A stretch of 64,000 nucleotides of DNA, from positions 248,001 to 312,000 of the forward strand of contig OZ025829.1 of the NCBI GenBank assembly GCA_964019425.1, given 5' to 3'. Both the position numbers and the translations under genes were made by a program. The DNA comes from Flectonema sp. DT1601 (taxonomy: Eukaryota > Euglenozoa > Diplonemea > Diplonemida > Diplonemidae). Numbering within the stretch: the first letter of the stretch is position 1; each line of letters opens with the position of its first letter. The notes under the pieces are model-generated. The model did not search any database, was not told the DNA's origin, and saw only the letters and a list, made by a program, of their open reading frames with translations. Shown in pieces: positions 54,941 through 63,955 of the stretch.

Positions 54941-56014
54941 CTATTCCTCCTCCCTCCATCCTTTAACGTCTTTTATTATCTCGTCTAGTTGCAATCGACT
55001 CACAGCCGGATAGATATCACAAAACTGTTCTACCGAACTAATCATTTCAGACAGCGAAGGTTTTTCTATAAATTCATCATCCTCCACACTAACACAGCTG
55101 AATGATATTGTTTGAGGTGCTCCCTTTGCTTCGTAAATAAAATTGTGTCGGAACGACGATTCAAGAACAGCAAGAGCATGAGGTGTACACCTGTTGAGTA
55201 GATTACAGCTTAGAATCCCAACAGGATGCGTTGTTTGAAGTATTCTTAGTAAGTTAGATAAGACAGGTTGAGATAGTGGAAGGGATTCACCCTCTAAAGA
55301 ATAAACATCGAGTATGAGGATATCAAATGTTATCTTCCTTAAAATCATCGTATCGATCCACTTCAGCGCACATGAATGAACGATTCCTTCGTTTCCAAAT
55401 CCAAAAAATTTCTTCGCAGCTGCCACAACATTCCGTTCCTTCTCAACAGCAGTATTAATCCATTCTTTGAAAGTCTGACTAATGAAGTTCGGAATTGTAC
55501 CAGCGCCAAGACCAAGTACCGCTGATTTTTTCTTTTTTGAAATAATCACTTCATTAGAAACACGTTTAGCATAAACAAAGTGCAACAAGAAAGATATAAT
55601 TTGACAGCGAGTGTATTCCAATTCAACGACAGAGCTTGCCGTTGCAACTTCAAGAGGAGGAGAGATAGAAGACAGAAGTTGAACTGACTGTAGAGTCTGG
55701 ACGATGTCAGCTCCTGAACAAAACTCTGAGTAGGGAGTTATAAAATGAAGTGATCTCCAACACTTTATTGACGATTGCTGTTTTATTATTTCATTTTCTG
55801 ACATCACAATAGTCTCGTCTTCCGGACTCGCCTCATACTCAGCTACGAATTGTAAAACAGCAATAGCACCTGAAAGATCATCACATTCTTTTATTGCGAT
55901 CACACTAACATCACCACCACAAGGTTCACCTATCCCAGATAAGAAGTCTCTGCTAGCAGAACTTAAAGCATTCCAACATATCATTTTAACTTGCTCATCA
56001 TACTGATTCTCCAT
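54941..56014 (-). CDS. Spermidine-synthase-like class I methyltransferase, 357 residues
   Basis: Single exon. Residues 1-155 have no clear family (helical and beta, VSVIAIKECDDLSGAIAVLQ). Residues about 163-330 have the Rossmann core of class I SAM-dependent enzymes: motif I SAVLGLGAGTIPNF, an acidic turn after the second strand (VEKERNVVAAAKKFFGF) and FDILILDVYSLEG as the motif that follows substrate binding. The order and the 'LGLGAG...D-VY' pairing are those of the spermidine-synthase/METTL13-C branch, which aminopropylates polyamines or methylates protein termini. A catalytic residue set for polyamines is not visible, so a methyltransferase role is more likely. An acceptor-like CCAAACAG lies 17 bases before the ATG. 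Confidence 0.72.
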   Translation of the reverse strand: MENQYDEQVKMICWNALSSASRDFLSGIGEPCGGDVSVIAIKECDDLSGAIAVLQFVAEYEASPEDETIVMSENEIIKQQSSIKCWRSLHFITPYSEFCSGADIVQTLQSVQLLSSISPPLEVATASSVVELEYTRCQIISFLLHFVYAKRVSNEVIISKKKKSAVLGLGAGTIPNFISQTFKEWINTAVEKERNVVAAAKKFFGFGNEGIVHSCALKWIDTMILRKITFDILILDVYSLEGESLPLSQPVLSNLLRILQTTHPVGILSCNLLNRCTPHALAVLESSFRHNFIYEAKGAPQTISFSCVSVEDDEFIEKPSLSEMISSVEQFCDIYPAVSRLQLDEIIKDVKGWREEE

Positions 56015-56418
56015 TTTTATGTGTGTAACTGTTTGGAAGTGATTTGTTATTTAGATTTGTGTGCACAAAAAGAACCCACACAGACAGATACCCTTCTTCT
56101 GTAAATTAAATAACGTCGATTTGATTTTTTTTTTTTTTTTTTTTTCCCAGTACTAAAGTTAGTATTAGCTATGAATAAATAACGGGCAGTTATCAAAAAA
56201 AAAAAAAAAAAAAAATCTCGGACGAGGGATACTGCTGTACTCAACACAGTCCCGTAGTAAAACGTGGGACTCCCCAGTACATAGTTAACGATATACTGAA
56301 CTATAATATTTTATTTCAGCCTTAATGTGCTGTAAACTCTAATAGTAATATAAAAAATTAAACAAAAAAAATATCGCGCCTTGGAATACACCAATTAAGA
56401 GACAACAGTTATTCTTTA
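56015..56418. other. Intergenic spacer with paired T and A runs
   Basis: A T run at about 56125-56145 and an A run at about 56195-56214 lie 50 bases apart and could fold back on each other. Otherwise AT-rich with no reading frame. Confidence 0.5.
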
Positions 56419-57417
56419 TTATTTTTTATTATTTGGTCGTTCCAAATTAAAAGACAAATCGCCTCCTAATTTCTGCATCCATCGAGTGGCTGTTTGCATG
56501 TTCTGGGAAAGTTTTTTTCTTTGGACCATCAGAGCGCGTGCAGAAGTCATAGAAGCTTTTACATCTTTTGAAATCTCTACTCCAGCTTGAATACTTCGGT
56601 CGGCATCAGTTTTTAATTGATTTGGAAAATAATGCGCCGCCGTGATGAAAAGTCTTATCGGAGGATACGTAGCATCGTATTCTGATATTTCAATACTTTG
56701 ATCTGACAAGCAACTTCTAAGACACGCTCTCACAACAACATTTCCATCATTAGCAAGAGTTTTTAATCTCTGTAGCTCATTTGGAGTTAATTTAAATTTT
56801 ACAAGAGGAAGAGTCTCACCCTCAGACTTAAAAGTATATTGTGTTCGGTGCAACATCTTTAGCATTAGCAACGCGAATGCTGCCAGGTCGCTGGTGTCAT
56901 ATTTTGACAGAATCTCCGATTTCCATTTTCGAGTGCTACTTGGAATTGGTGGTGATAAAAACAAACCCTTAACAGTATCGTATAACCAATTTAAATATTG
57001 AATATAAGAATGTCTGGTTTGGTTCGGATCCAAAGAGTGACTCAAATGAGGAATCGATTCAGGATTCCCCTCACTCGTAGACTTCTTAGGGAAACCAGTA
57101 TGAATATTTCCCATAGATTTGGAAGCCCACTCTGCTATAAACTTCTTAGGACTCGATATGCTTGGACCTAATGCCCAGAAGAATTCTAAAATATCACTTC
57201 CAAACGGTAATGACATTTCTCTGTAATGACTTTGCCATTTTTGAGAAAAAATTGTCGTGGGTTTCACGTACACTTCAGACACATTGTGTTTAAATCTTTT
57301 TTTTCTGTATCGAATATCATCATCTTGTTGTGGGAATTCAAAGCACGCATCTGGTACCCAACTGTCGGGTACTTCAGACCATGGTGGGGTCACATCTTTA
57401 TTTGTAGAAATAGACAT
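56419..57417 (-). CDS. Unknown protein, 332 residues
   Basis: Single exon from MSISTNKDVTPPW. The first 60 residues are loop-rich (SEVPDSWVPDACFEFPQQDD). Residues 75-290 alternate helices with conserved-looking Trp and aromatic positions (FFWALGPSISSPKKFIAEW, YIQYLNWLYDTVKGLFL, LAAFALLMLKMLHRTQY). The end is basic. No signal peptide, membrane span or catalytic motif that I recognise. The start is supported by a strong acceptor-like TCTTTATCCGTCCAG directly upstream. Cytosolic, or organelle-associated without a visible targeting peptide. Confidence 0.72.
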   Translation of the reverse strand: MSISTNKDVTPPWSEVPDSWVPDACFEFPQQDDDIRYRKKRFKHNVSEVYVKPTTIFSQKWQSHYREMSLPFGSDILEFFWALGPSISSPKKFIAEWASKSMGNIHTGFPKKSTSEGNPESIPHLSHSLDPNQTRHSYIQYLNWLYDTVKGLFLSPPIPSSTRKWKSEILSKYDTSDLAAFALLMLKMLHRTQYTFKSEGETLPLVKFKLTPNELQRLKTLANDGNVVVRACLRSCLSDQSIEISEYDATYPPIRLFITAAHYFPNQLKTDADRSIQAGVEISKDVKASMTSARALMVQRKKLSQNMQTATRWMQKLGGDLSFNLERPNNKK

Positions 57418-57792
57418 TTACCTGGACGGATAAAGATAAGATTTAACTAATAAGTTGTTCACTAGTCATTTACCTGGCCTACTACACCTAATCATATTGA
57501 TGTGATTGGTGAATGAAATTACCTTTCTAAATACCGTTGTCACTAAACTTATAACAGAAGCTCTATGTGAATGAAAAAAAAAAAAAAAAAAAAAAAAAAA
57601 CCATTCTCACAGTAAAGATGTGCCAGCTCACTAATAATGGTTTTATTCAGCACAGACGAGGTACACATGGAAAGTGAGTGAGAGAAAGAGAGAGAGACAA
57701 AATAAGATAATTTTCACTCGATATAAAATGAACATGAATACCTTTTTTTAGAAGTCTTGTTGAACCTCACAAATAGGTAATAATAATTATTA
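57418..57792. other. Intergenic spacer
   Basis: It contains an A run at about 57573-57600 and a GAGA-rich patch (57677-57700). No reading frame. Confidence 0.55.
57422..57441 (-). promoter_or_regulatory. Putative splice acceptor at an ATG
   Basis: On the minus strand ATCTTTATCCGTCCAG ends at 57422, four bases before the ATG at 57417. It is among the clearest (Y)nAG-ATG arrangements in the window and supports a trans-splice or 5'-UTR splice site there. Confidence 0.5.
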
Positions 57793-59604
57793 TTAAAGTT
57801 TACAATTTCTATCTAAAAAGGAAGCCCATCTTCTTATTAGATGAGGGGTGTCACGAGGTCTTATCATTTCCTCGATACCGAAAGCCTCAACAGTTCTGAT
57901 TGGGTTCGTAAGTTCCTTCCAATCGATAGAATTAGCAGCAGCGTGTTTTGCTGAAACTTTTGCTGCAGTCTTTCCCGAAGACGTTGGAAGTGATCCCCAT
58001 GAAGCTGTAGGCCAGGCTGCACGATGAACATTTGGTCCATCGATAAACAGAGCGCCTCCTACTCCATAACAACGCCTGGCTATTATTGAAAACCAACTAC
58101 CACGGAACGAATAGATAGTTCGCGACAGTTCGTATACAGCATCGAGTGTGTTTGATTTTTCATTATCGACACCGACTGCGATGCCCGGCATATCAACAAA
58201 TGTTATTATCGATAACCCAAACTGATCACACATGTCGAGGAATCTTTTAACTTTACGAGCTCCAATTGCTGTGAGTGCTCCTCCAGAGCCCATAGGATCC
58301 CCAGCTATCAAAAACCCAAACGGACGACCTGACACTCTAACCAGATAACATGCTACTTCTTTACCAGACTCTGGTGAGATTTCCAGCTCTGAATTAGCGT
58401 CAACAATCGAATTAATGATTTGTTGTTTTTCATAATATTCGCTGTCGTCAGTGAGGTTAAATATCTCATCGAGACACACAGGTGGGAGTATCGGTGGAAT
58501 TTGGTTTGAAATAGGAAGCTTTTGCCCCACAGATGACGGGAAATAACTCAAAAATTTAGTTATTTTTTCAGCTGCCTGCTCCTCTGTGTCAACAAAGCAA
58601 TCGATGAACCCTGATGGACCTGAGACATCTGGACCACCAAGCTCATACTGTGTTAGTTTACTGTTGTTATAAATACCTCTCACGACAGTTGCACCAGCGA
58701 CAGACACTGAGCCAATCTGTCTGATTAGAATACGAAAATGAGATGCAGAGCATTTCACGGCTCCAAGACCGATAACAGATCCTGTGCAGACTGACACTAC
58801 TGGAACAGTCTGAAGTAGTTTTATTGTATTGGCGTATCCCGGAAGCATAGGAGCGTAGGAATACCTAAGAGATAAAACAGTATTAACAGAACCTCCTCCA
58901 CTTGCACCATCTAAGATACGAACATATGGTATACGATATTGAAGACATAGTTTTTCAGCGAGGATGTATTTTTGTGAAAGCATAATTGGATTCCCTCCAG
59001 TATGAGAAGCATTGATCGTGTAATCATCTAAAGAAAGAATAACATCCCTGGCGCCAATAGTTGTTAATCCAAAAATGAAATTAGTCGGTGTAAAGTTAAC
59101 GTCTTTTCCAGAACTTGGTCGTGAGCCTGCCAACGGAAGAGAATATTGCATGTTTCCAGCAGCTGATCCGATTTCAGTAAAACTACTTTTTGAATCGGTG
59201 TAGATATCAATTCTCTCCCTGGCGGTGTATTTTCCCTTCGATTGTTGCTTTTTTACACGACTAGCACCACCCATCTGCTGTACCTGATGTTTTCTATTTC
59301 TTAGTCTTTCCAAACGCTGTTCTATGTGATTATATTCAGGTTTCGCTGCTGTTTGTTCTGTTTGTTCCGTTGGTGTTGTTGTTGCTGTTTCTGTTTCAAG
59401 TGTGTGGATCAGGAGGAGGTTGTCACCTTTCTTAACTGTGTCTCCAATTCGTTTTATTATTCGTTCGACTCGTCCTCCTGACGTACATTTAATGCTGTGC
59501 TCCATCTTCATGGCGGATATAATAGCGACGACACCTCCTGCTTGGATGATCTCAGCAGGTTTTGGAATCCAAACAACCTGACCAGGAACTGGAGACTTCT
59601 GCAT
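57793..59604 (-). CDS. Biotin-carrier/carboxyltransferase fusion of an acyl-CoA carboxylase, 603 residues
   Basis: Single exon. Residues 3-66 are a biotinyl (BCCP) domain with the biotin-lysine motif AMKMEH (Lys33) and the hammerhead second half (GGRVERIIKRIGDTVKKGD). A Thr/Glu-rich linker of about 30 residues leads to a carboxyltransferase covering residues about 95-603: LDGASGGGSV, then CTGSVIGLGAVKCSASHF in the N half, and AGDPMGSGGALTAIGARKV, FVDMPGIAVG, RRCYGVGGA in the C half. This reaction moves CO2 from carboxybiotin to an acyl-CoA. The SGGGSV form and the BCCP-CT order resemble single-chain long-chain acyl-CoA carboxylases, but no biotin carboxylase domain is encoded here. Only 81 bases separate the start from the next gene's stop, so the missing domain must be elsewhere. 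No obvious targeting peptide. Acceptor-like CCCTTCCCAACAG lies 17 bases upstream. Confidence 0.85.
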   Translation of the reverse strand: MQKSPVPGQVVWIPKPAEIIQAGGVVAIISAMKMEHSIKCTSGGRVERIIKRIGDTVKKGDNLLLIHTLETETATTTPTEQTEQTAAKPEYNHIEQRLERLRNRKHQVQQMGGASRVKKQQSKGKYTARERIDIYTDSKSSFTEIGSAAGNMQYSLPLAGSRPSSGKDVNFTPTNFIFGLTTIGARDVILSLDDYTINASHTGGNPIMLSQKYILAEKLCLQYRIPYVRILDGASGGGSVNTVLSLRYSYAPMLPGYANTIKLLQTVPVVSVCTGSVIGLGAVKCSASHFRILIRQIGSVSVAGATVVRGIYNNSKLTQYELGGPDVSGPSGFIDCFVDTEEQAAEKITKFLSYFPSSVGQKLPISNQIPPILPPVCLDEIFNLTDDSEYYEKQQIINSIVDANSELEISPESGKEVACYLVRVSGRPFGFLIAGDPMGSGGALTAIGARKVKRFLDMCDQFGLSIITFVDMPGIAVGVDNEKSNTLDAVYELSRTIYSFRGSWFSIIARRCYGVGGALFIDGPNVHRAAWPTASWGSLPTSSGKTAAKVSAKHAAANSIDWKELTNPIRTVEAFGIEEMIRPRDTPHLIRRWASFLDRNCKL

Positions 59605-59621
59605 TTGAATATAAGAAAGGA

Positions 59622-59641
59622 CTGTTGGGAAGGGAAAATAA
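59622..59641 (-). promoter_or_regulatory. Putative splice acceptor in an 81-base gene spacer
   Basis: On the minus strand TTTTCCCTTCCCAACAG ends at 59622, between the stop of the upstream gene (59686) and the ATG at 59604. The 81-base gap leaves little room for a promoter, which favours processing from a shared transcript. Confidence 0.55.
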
Positions 59642-59685
59642 CAAATTAAAAGTTAAGAAGTTGATTGTTTTCAGTTAGCTTTCCG

Positions 59686-61785
59686 TCACTTGACGACGTG
59701 TCGTTTTACAGCCAGCTCAAAGTCTCGCTCACACGAGAGCACTTTAAGTAATTTAATTATTTCTCGACGTTGACTCGGCTTATAAGACTCTACTCGAACA
59801 CAACATGCTGCAGGTAGGTTAGGTAGAAGACCTCTGTACTGGACATGAGAAGCAGCGGATACAATTTGAAATAATTGGTCTGCTGACATAACAAGTAACT
59901 GAGTGATAATATTCGTCTTTAATGAGTTCATTAAAAGTGTTCCTTCAACAGCAGTCGTGTATAAAGTCAACTTCGTTAGAGAACAAGTAATCTTTGTAGA
60001 TAATAACTCCAGCTTGCTGCTGGTTATTTTCTTTATTATTTTGTGTGGTAAAGCTCCACCAGCTATTCGGAGTCTCACACACGACTCAGACATGTAACTG
60101 ATTTCTTTCCACGAATAGCTTTTGATGTGAGCCTTCGCTGTGGCACATAATTTCAATACAATACCTCGTCCTCCCCACCTAGCCTCTGAATAAGTATTCA
60201 ATAATGTAGGAACTGCCTTCGCTGTCGATAGACTCAAAGCTGCAGTTGAAATTTTCGTCTGAAGTTGATCCAGTTCGATTCCGAGTTGTGAACTTTTCGA
60301 ATTCCGTTTGCTTTGTTTAGTATCGTCACTAACAACATGCATTTGTAATTTTATCGCAGTTCTGAGAACCTGTGCTGCAGCAATAACGTGTACATTGTCA
60401 CTGTGAGAAAATATCTCCCGTCTGTGAGTGAGAATCGATGAAACAAGAAGCTGTCTTGTTTCCTTTGGAATTGGATCAAAAACTGATCGGGAAATAAAGC
60501 CACAGACTTGTTCGATATCGGGAATCGAACAGGACGATAATACCTGTCGATTGCAGGATGCTTTGATGAGGAGATGAATCATCCGCTTAGTGTGAGGGCT
60601 ATTCATAGTCTCAACAGATTGTGAACAAGTCCATAACAGTGACCTCACTGAGCTTAGAGTAACACCAATCAGAGAGGAGTGAGTGCTGTGTATTTTTGTC
60701 ATCTTTTGAAACAGTTTTGGGTTCGCAACACCAACAACAGCCAAACACCTCATCACTCGAGCAGCATCTCTAAATGAGTAGCTTGTGTTCTCAAGTAAGT
60801 TAGGTATTCTTTCAATCACAAAGTCTACTATTTTTGAATAAAAAACCGTATTCTTTGGATAAAATACTCCCGCAACGTGAAGTACACTAGCTCTATCCCC
60901 GAGGCTTACACTAGTCAAGAACCTTGACCTAAATAAATTTTGATACAATTTTACTATCACCAACCTGTGAAAGTCATCAGTATAAGAAACAAACCCTTTC
61001 GAATACAACTGACTAATAACACTCAAATATAGAATCGTATCTGACGGATGATCATTTTTCGTGAATAGTCTCTGAAGCTCAGATACAGCAGTGAGTGGGA
61101 TTGCTATCTGTTTTAGTAGATCAAATTCTCGTTTTGCTGAGATGGATGTCTGTTTTTCATGAAGATTATTACTTTTTATAATACTAATCAACACTTTATA
61201 TATCGATAGCAGGTCAGTCGGTTTCACATCTCTGAGCTTATGCACTTTTGATAGTTCTCTCAAACCTACAAAACAAATTCGAGTGCAGTGACTCGTGTTG
61301 GTAATTATCTTTACCAATGTTGATATTTTTATTTTATCAAAATTTATTTTTTTAAAATGACTAAGAACAGATGGTGGAACCCTAGAACCAAGTTGTCCAC
61401 AGAGACTGACTAACTTAACCATTACGGAAAGATCACTATTCTGGATGCTCTCACACATTAGATCATCGTCCCTCAATAGAGGGCAAACAACAACAGCTGA
61501 AGATGCATAAGAATGTATTATATCATTAAAGTGATTCATACGGTAGCCACTCCATCTCTTTGCAGCAGATGTCAAACGGACATCCAAAACCCGTCTGTAT
61601 TTCACATCACTCATGCAGTTAGTTTTTGAAAACGCGTTTGCTAAGTTTCGCAAATCATCCAACGTCACACCATTTCCTTTTAAAAAACTTTCATCTCGTT
61701 TGTTTCCAGCAGCAAAACACCTAACAATATCAGAATATGCTGATGGAGACTTATTTCGAAGAAGTGCCTGCAGATGAGACATCAA
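59686..61785 (-). CDS. Large alpha-helical protein, 699 residues, family unknown
   Basis: Single exon from MMSHLQALLRNK. Nearly all residues fall in predicted helices of 12-20 residues separated by short turns (LDDLRNLANAFSKTNCM, FNDIIHSYASSAVVVCP, VMKLVSLCGQLGSRVPPSVL, RVMRCLAVVGVANPKLFQKM). That is the look of an alpha-solenoid, similar in texture to the organelle RNA-binding RAP, FASTK or OPR families, but no defining repeat or C-terminal RAP motif is visible. The N-terminus is Ser/Arg/Lys-rich with few acids (LLRNKSPSAYSDIVRCFAAG) and could be a mitochondrial targeting peptide. Role in organelle RNA handling is a guess. Immediately upstream of the carboxylase gene and on the same strand. 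Confidence 0.75.
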   Translation of the reverse strand: MMSHLQALLRNKSPSAYSDIVRCFAAGNKRDESFLKGNGVTLDDLRNLANAFSKTNCMSDVKYRRVLDVRLTSAAKRWSGYRMNHFNDIIHSYASSAVVVCPLLRDDDLMCESIQNSDLSVMVKLVSLCGQLGSRVPPSVLSHFKKINFDKIKISTLVKIITNTSHCTRICFVGLRELSKVHKLRDVKPTDLLSIYKVLISIIKSNNLHEKQTSISAKREFDLLKQIAIPLTAVSELQRLFTKNDHPSDTILYLSVISQLYSKGFVSYTDDFHRLVIVKLYQNLFRSRFLTSVSLGDRASVLHVAGVFYPKNTVFYSKIVDFVIERIPNLLENTSYSFRDAARVMRCLAVVGVANPKLFQKMTKIHSTHSSLIGVTLSSVRSLLWTCSQSVETMNSPHTKRMIHLLIKASCNRQVLSSCSIPDIEQVCGFISRSVFDPIPKETRQLLVSSILTHRREIFSHSDNVHVIAAAQVLRTAIKLQMHVVSDDTKQSKRNSKSSQLGIELDQLQTKISTAALSLSTAKAVPTLLNTYSEARWGGRGIVLKLCATAKAHIKSYSWKEISYMSESCVRLRIAGGALPHKIIKKITSSKLELLSTKITCSLTKLTLYTTAVEGTLLMNSLKTNIITQLLVMSADQLFQIVSAASHVQYRGLLPNLPAACCVRVESYKPSQRREIIKLLKVLSCERDFELAVKRHVVK

Positions 61786-61917
61786 AACTTGTCATCGGTA
61801 CCTACTAATGCCGAGAACTGAGGTTATAAAGTTTATAAAAAAGAAAAACTGATATCACTCTTTTCAATTATATTTTCCTAATTTCATTCAATCATTGCAT
61901 AGAGAAACCTGGATCGG

Positions 61918-62170
61918 GGGGGTTGTATGTTCGATTTTGTAAAAATTACAACTGTGTTGTATCATAAAAACATAAAGATAATTTAACATTAGTTTTAAAT
62001 ACAGTGACTAGGGGGGGGTTTGGAGGGGGTAACTTGATACTAATATTAAATAGAAAGCAACTTGAAACTGGCAAAAACTAGAATAGGGTTCGGCCAAACC
62101 TGGTTGCAATATAAGAAATCAACAGTTGGTATCGATAAAAAATCCCATATGTGCTGTCGAATATGGGGGG
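61918..62170. repeat. Dispersed repeat family, copy A
   Basis: Two blocks. Block Y (about 61918-61980) has TTGTAAAAATTACAACTGTG then TTGTATCA and AACATAA. Block X (about 62024-62170) has GGGGGTAACTTGATACT, GGGTTCGGCCAAACCTGGTT and TGTCGAATA. Copy B near 63727-63955 has the same blocks in the order X then Y, as expected if the family was once tandem. No coding potential is shared. Confidence 0.6.
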
Positions 62171-62494
62171 GGAGGAAACGTTTGTAATAATACTGATAAA
62201 AATCTCTCACAATAATATCAATTTGCCACGCTTTCTTAAAATCAACATTCTCATCACTGCAAGTCATTGTTTTTATTATATATTAACTGTGAACAATAAG
62301 TTTAGTTTTCCTAAACCTCAACTCTATCCTATTCCCAACCTTCGCACACATGAACGGATATGCCGCACCACCCAGGTTCATCCCAAAGTAGTTCGTCGAT
62401 TCGCAGGCAGTTTAAGACGGCTGATAACGCCGGTACACGATCCTAATAAAGGGACTAAGTTTGATTCCCTCTACAGAACAATGGGTTCATTAAT

Positions 62495-62610
62495 TTTATT
62501 TATCGAAGTCAGGGAAGGCTAACTTCCGGATAAGCTCACGAGTACTAGTTATTCGGTACCACAACCGTGAGACTCCCAGACGAGAGGAAACGTAAATTGA
62601 CTAGATTTAG
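62495..62610. repeat. Diverged relative of the 208-bp repeat
   Basis: TTTATCGAAGTCAGGGAAGG, then ACTTCCGGA, CTCACGAGTACTAG and CCACAACCGTGAGACTC match the order of motifs in the tandem copies near 38776-39060. A shorter one lies at about 62945-63000 (GAGTCAAACTTCTGGAGAAG). Confidence 0.65.
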
Positions 62611-63003
62611 TTTACAAATATAAAAGAATCGTGAAAGGGGGGGAAAAAAAAACTTTTTTTTTTCTTTTTCTCCTCTCTAGTATGAATTCGGACAGCAAGC
62701 AATGAGTTTGTACCAACTTTTCACCGTAGCGAATGAATAAACGAATAAATAAATAATAAATAACCGGATACAGGAAAGAATAACATCGTTCGAATTGAGG
62801 TTATGTTGGAAGGGGAAAAGTAAGGGGGGGAAAAAACAGAAACCGTCCACAGAAGGGGGCAGTGTGAGATGCTGAAGTTTAGATGGTGACGAGGAAATCC
62901 AAAACAATACAGATAAGCCTTAATATTGACGCACAGAGAAATATTTGATTTATTTATTCGAGTCAAACTTCTGGAGAAGCTCACGGGTACGTCATTCGGT
63001 ATT

Positions 63004-63077
63004 AAATAAACGGCTCTTAATCTGAATAGTTTCTTCCCCGACTCGTCGGTGGAAAAAAAAAAAAAAAAAAAAAATCT
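63004..63077 (+). repeat. A-tailed short dispersed repeat, copy 2
   Basis: TAAACGGCTCTTAATCTGAA then TAGTTTCTTCCCCGACTCGT and CGGTGG ends in an A run of about 23. Same order as copies at 4747-4816 and 63663-63728. Confidence 0.5.
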
Positions 63078-63494
63078 TAAAACTCCGCATATTCCCCCAC
63101 TCCTTCCGACAAAACGGGGGGTAACTTGATGAGGGGGGATAAATTGATACTGCATGGGTGGAGAAAAGAAGAAAAAAGTTAAATAATATGCTGTGCTCTG
63201 ATATTTAAGAAACATTTTTTGAAAAATTAAACCAGGATGCACCAACCGCACAGATTTTAAGTCTGAGAGGTAGAGACCGTGAGTAAATACATGAGTTTTT
63301 ATTGTGAAAAGAAAAAAATATTTCACTTAAAGAAAATAATAACATGATGAAAGCATTAAATAAACCAAACCGGTTCACTTCGTTACTACGACGTTAGTAA
63401 GAATAAGATCGAAAGGAAGGTGGAACGCGGACAATATTCTACACAATGGCAAACACTACTAACCGATATTTATATTCTCGAGAGAGTTGGTTTT

Positions 63495-63580
63495 TCTACT
63501 TTCGACTAGGTGCGCCATGCCGTATAGAGCTAGTTAGTTGACGTGATTAGAAGGCAACGACTAACTCACCTAAAAGTAGA
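63495..63580. ncRNA. Candidate nested hairpin RNA
   Basis: TCTACTTT (63495-63502) and AGGTG (63508-63512) pair with CACCT (63567-63571) and AAAGTAGA (63573-63580). Inside, AGTTAG and TTG pair with CAA and CTAACT around a 14-base loop, with bulges of 3-19 bases. Four stems nested in one order are unlikely by chance in 86 bases, but no class, strand or transcript is shown. Confidence 0.28.
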
Positions 63581-63662
63581 CCTATTTATTCAGATTAGCC
63601 TTATATTCTCATTGAGCGCAGACGGAATCGTGTCGCACGAGGGATATCAGATATGTCTATCA

Positions 63663-63728
63663 GAAATAACGGCTTTTCAATCTGAATAGTTTCTTATCCG
63701 ACTACGTCGGTTCAAAGAAAAAAAAAGA
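63663..63728 (+). repeat. A-tailed short dispersed repeat, copy 3
   Basis: AACGGCTTTTCAATCTGAAT then AGTTTCTTATCCGACTACGT and CGGTTC followed by an interrupted A run. More diverged in the tail than copy 2. Confidence 0.45.
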
Positions 63729-63955
63729 GGGAGGGTAACTTTGATACTGTTATTTAACATAGCAACCTTGAATCCGACTGCAACTAGGGTTCGGCCAAAT
63801 CTGGTTACCATGAAAAGACTAACAGTCGGGTATCGAAGAGACTTGATACATGTCGTCGAATACAGTGATTCGGGGACCACGTACAGGTTGAGATTTTTGA
63901 ATTTGTAAAATACAACCGTTTTGTATCGCGTTAACATAACGATGTTGCGGGGGGT
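63727..63955. repeat. Dispersed repeat family, copy B
   Basis: Block X (GAGGGTAACTTTGATACT, GGGTTCGGCCAAATCTGGTT, GTCGTCGAATACAG) is followed by block Y (TTTGTAAAATACAACCGTTT then TGTATCG and AACATAA). Roughly three quarters of bases agree with copy A by eye over the alignable parts. Confidence 0.6.

Noticed and set aside
62046-62267. Small minus-strand frame of 73 codons
   Set aside because: It lies inside a dispersed repeat, and the matching part of the second copy near 63750 is not open in the same way.
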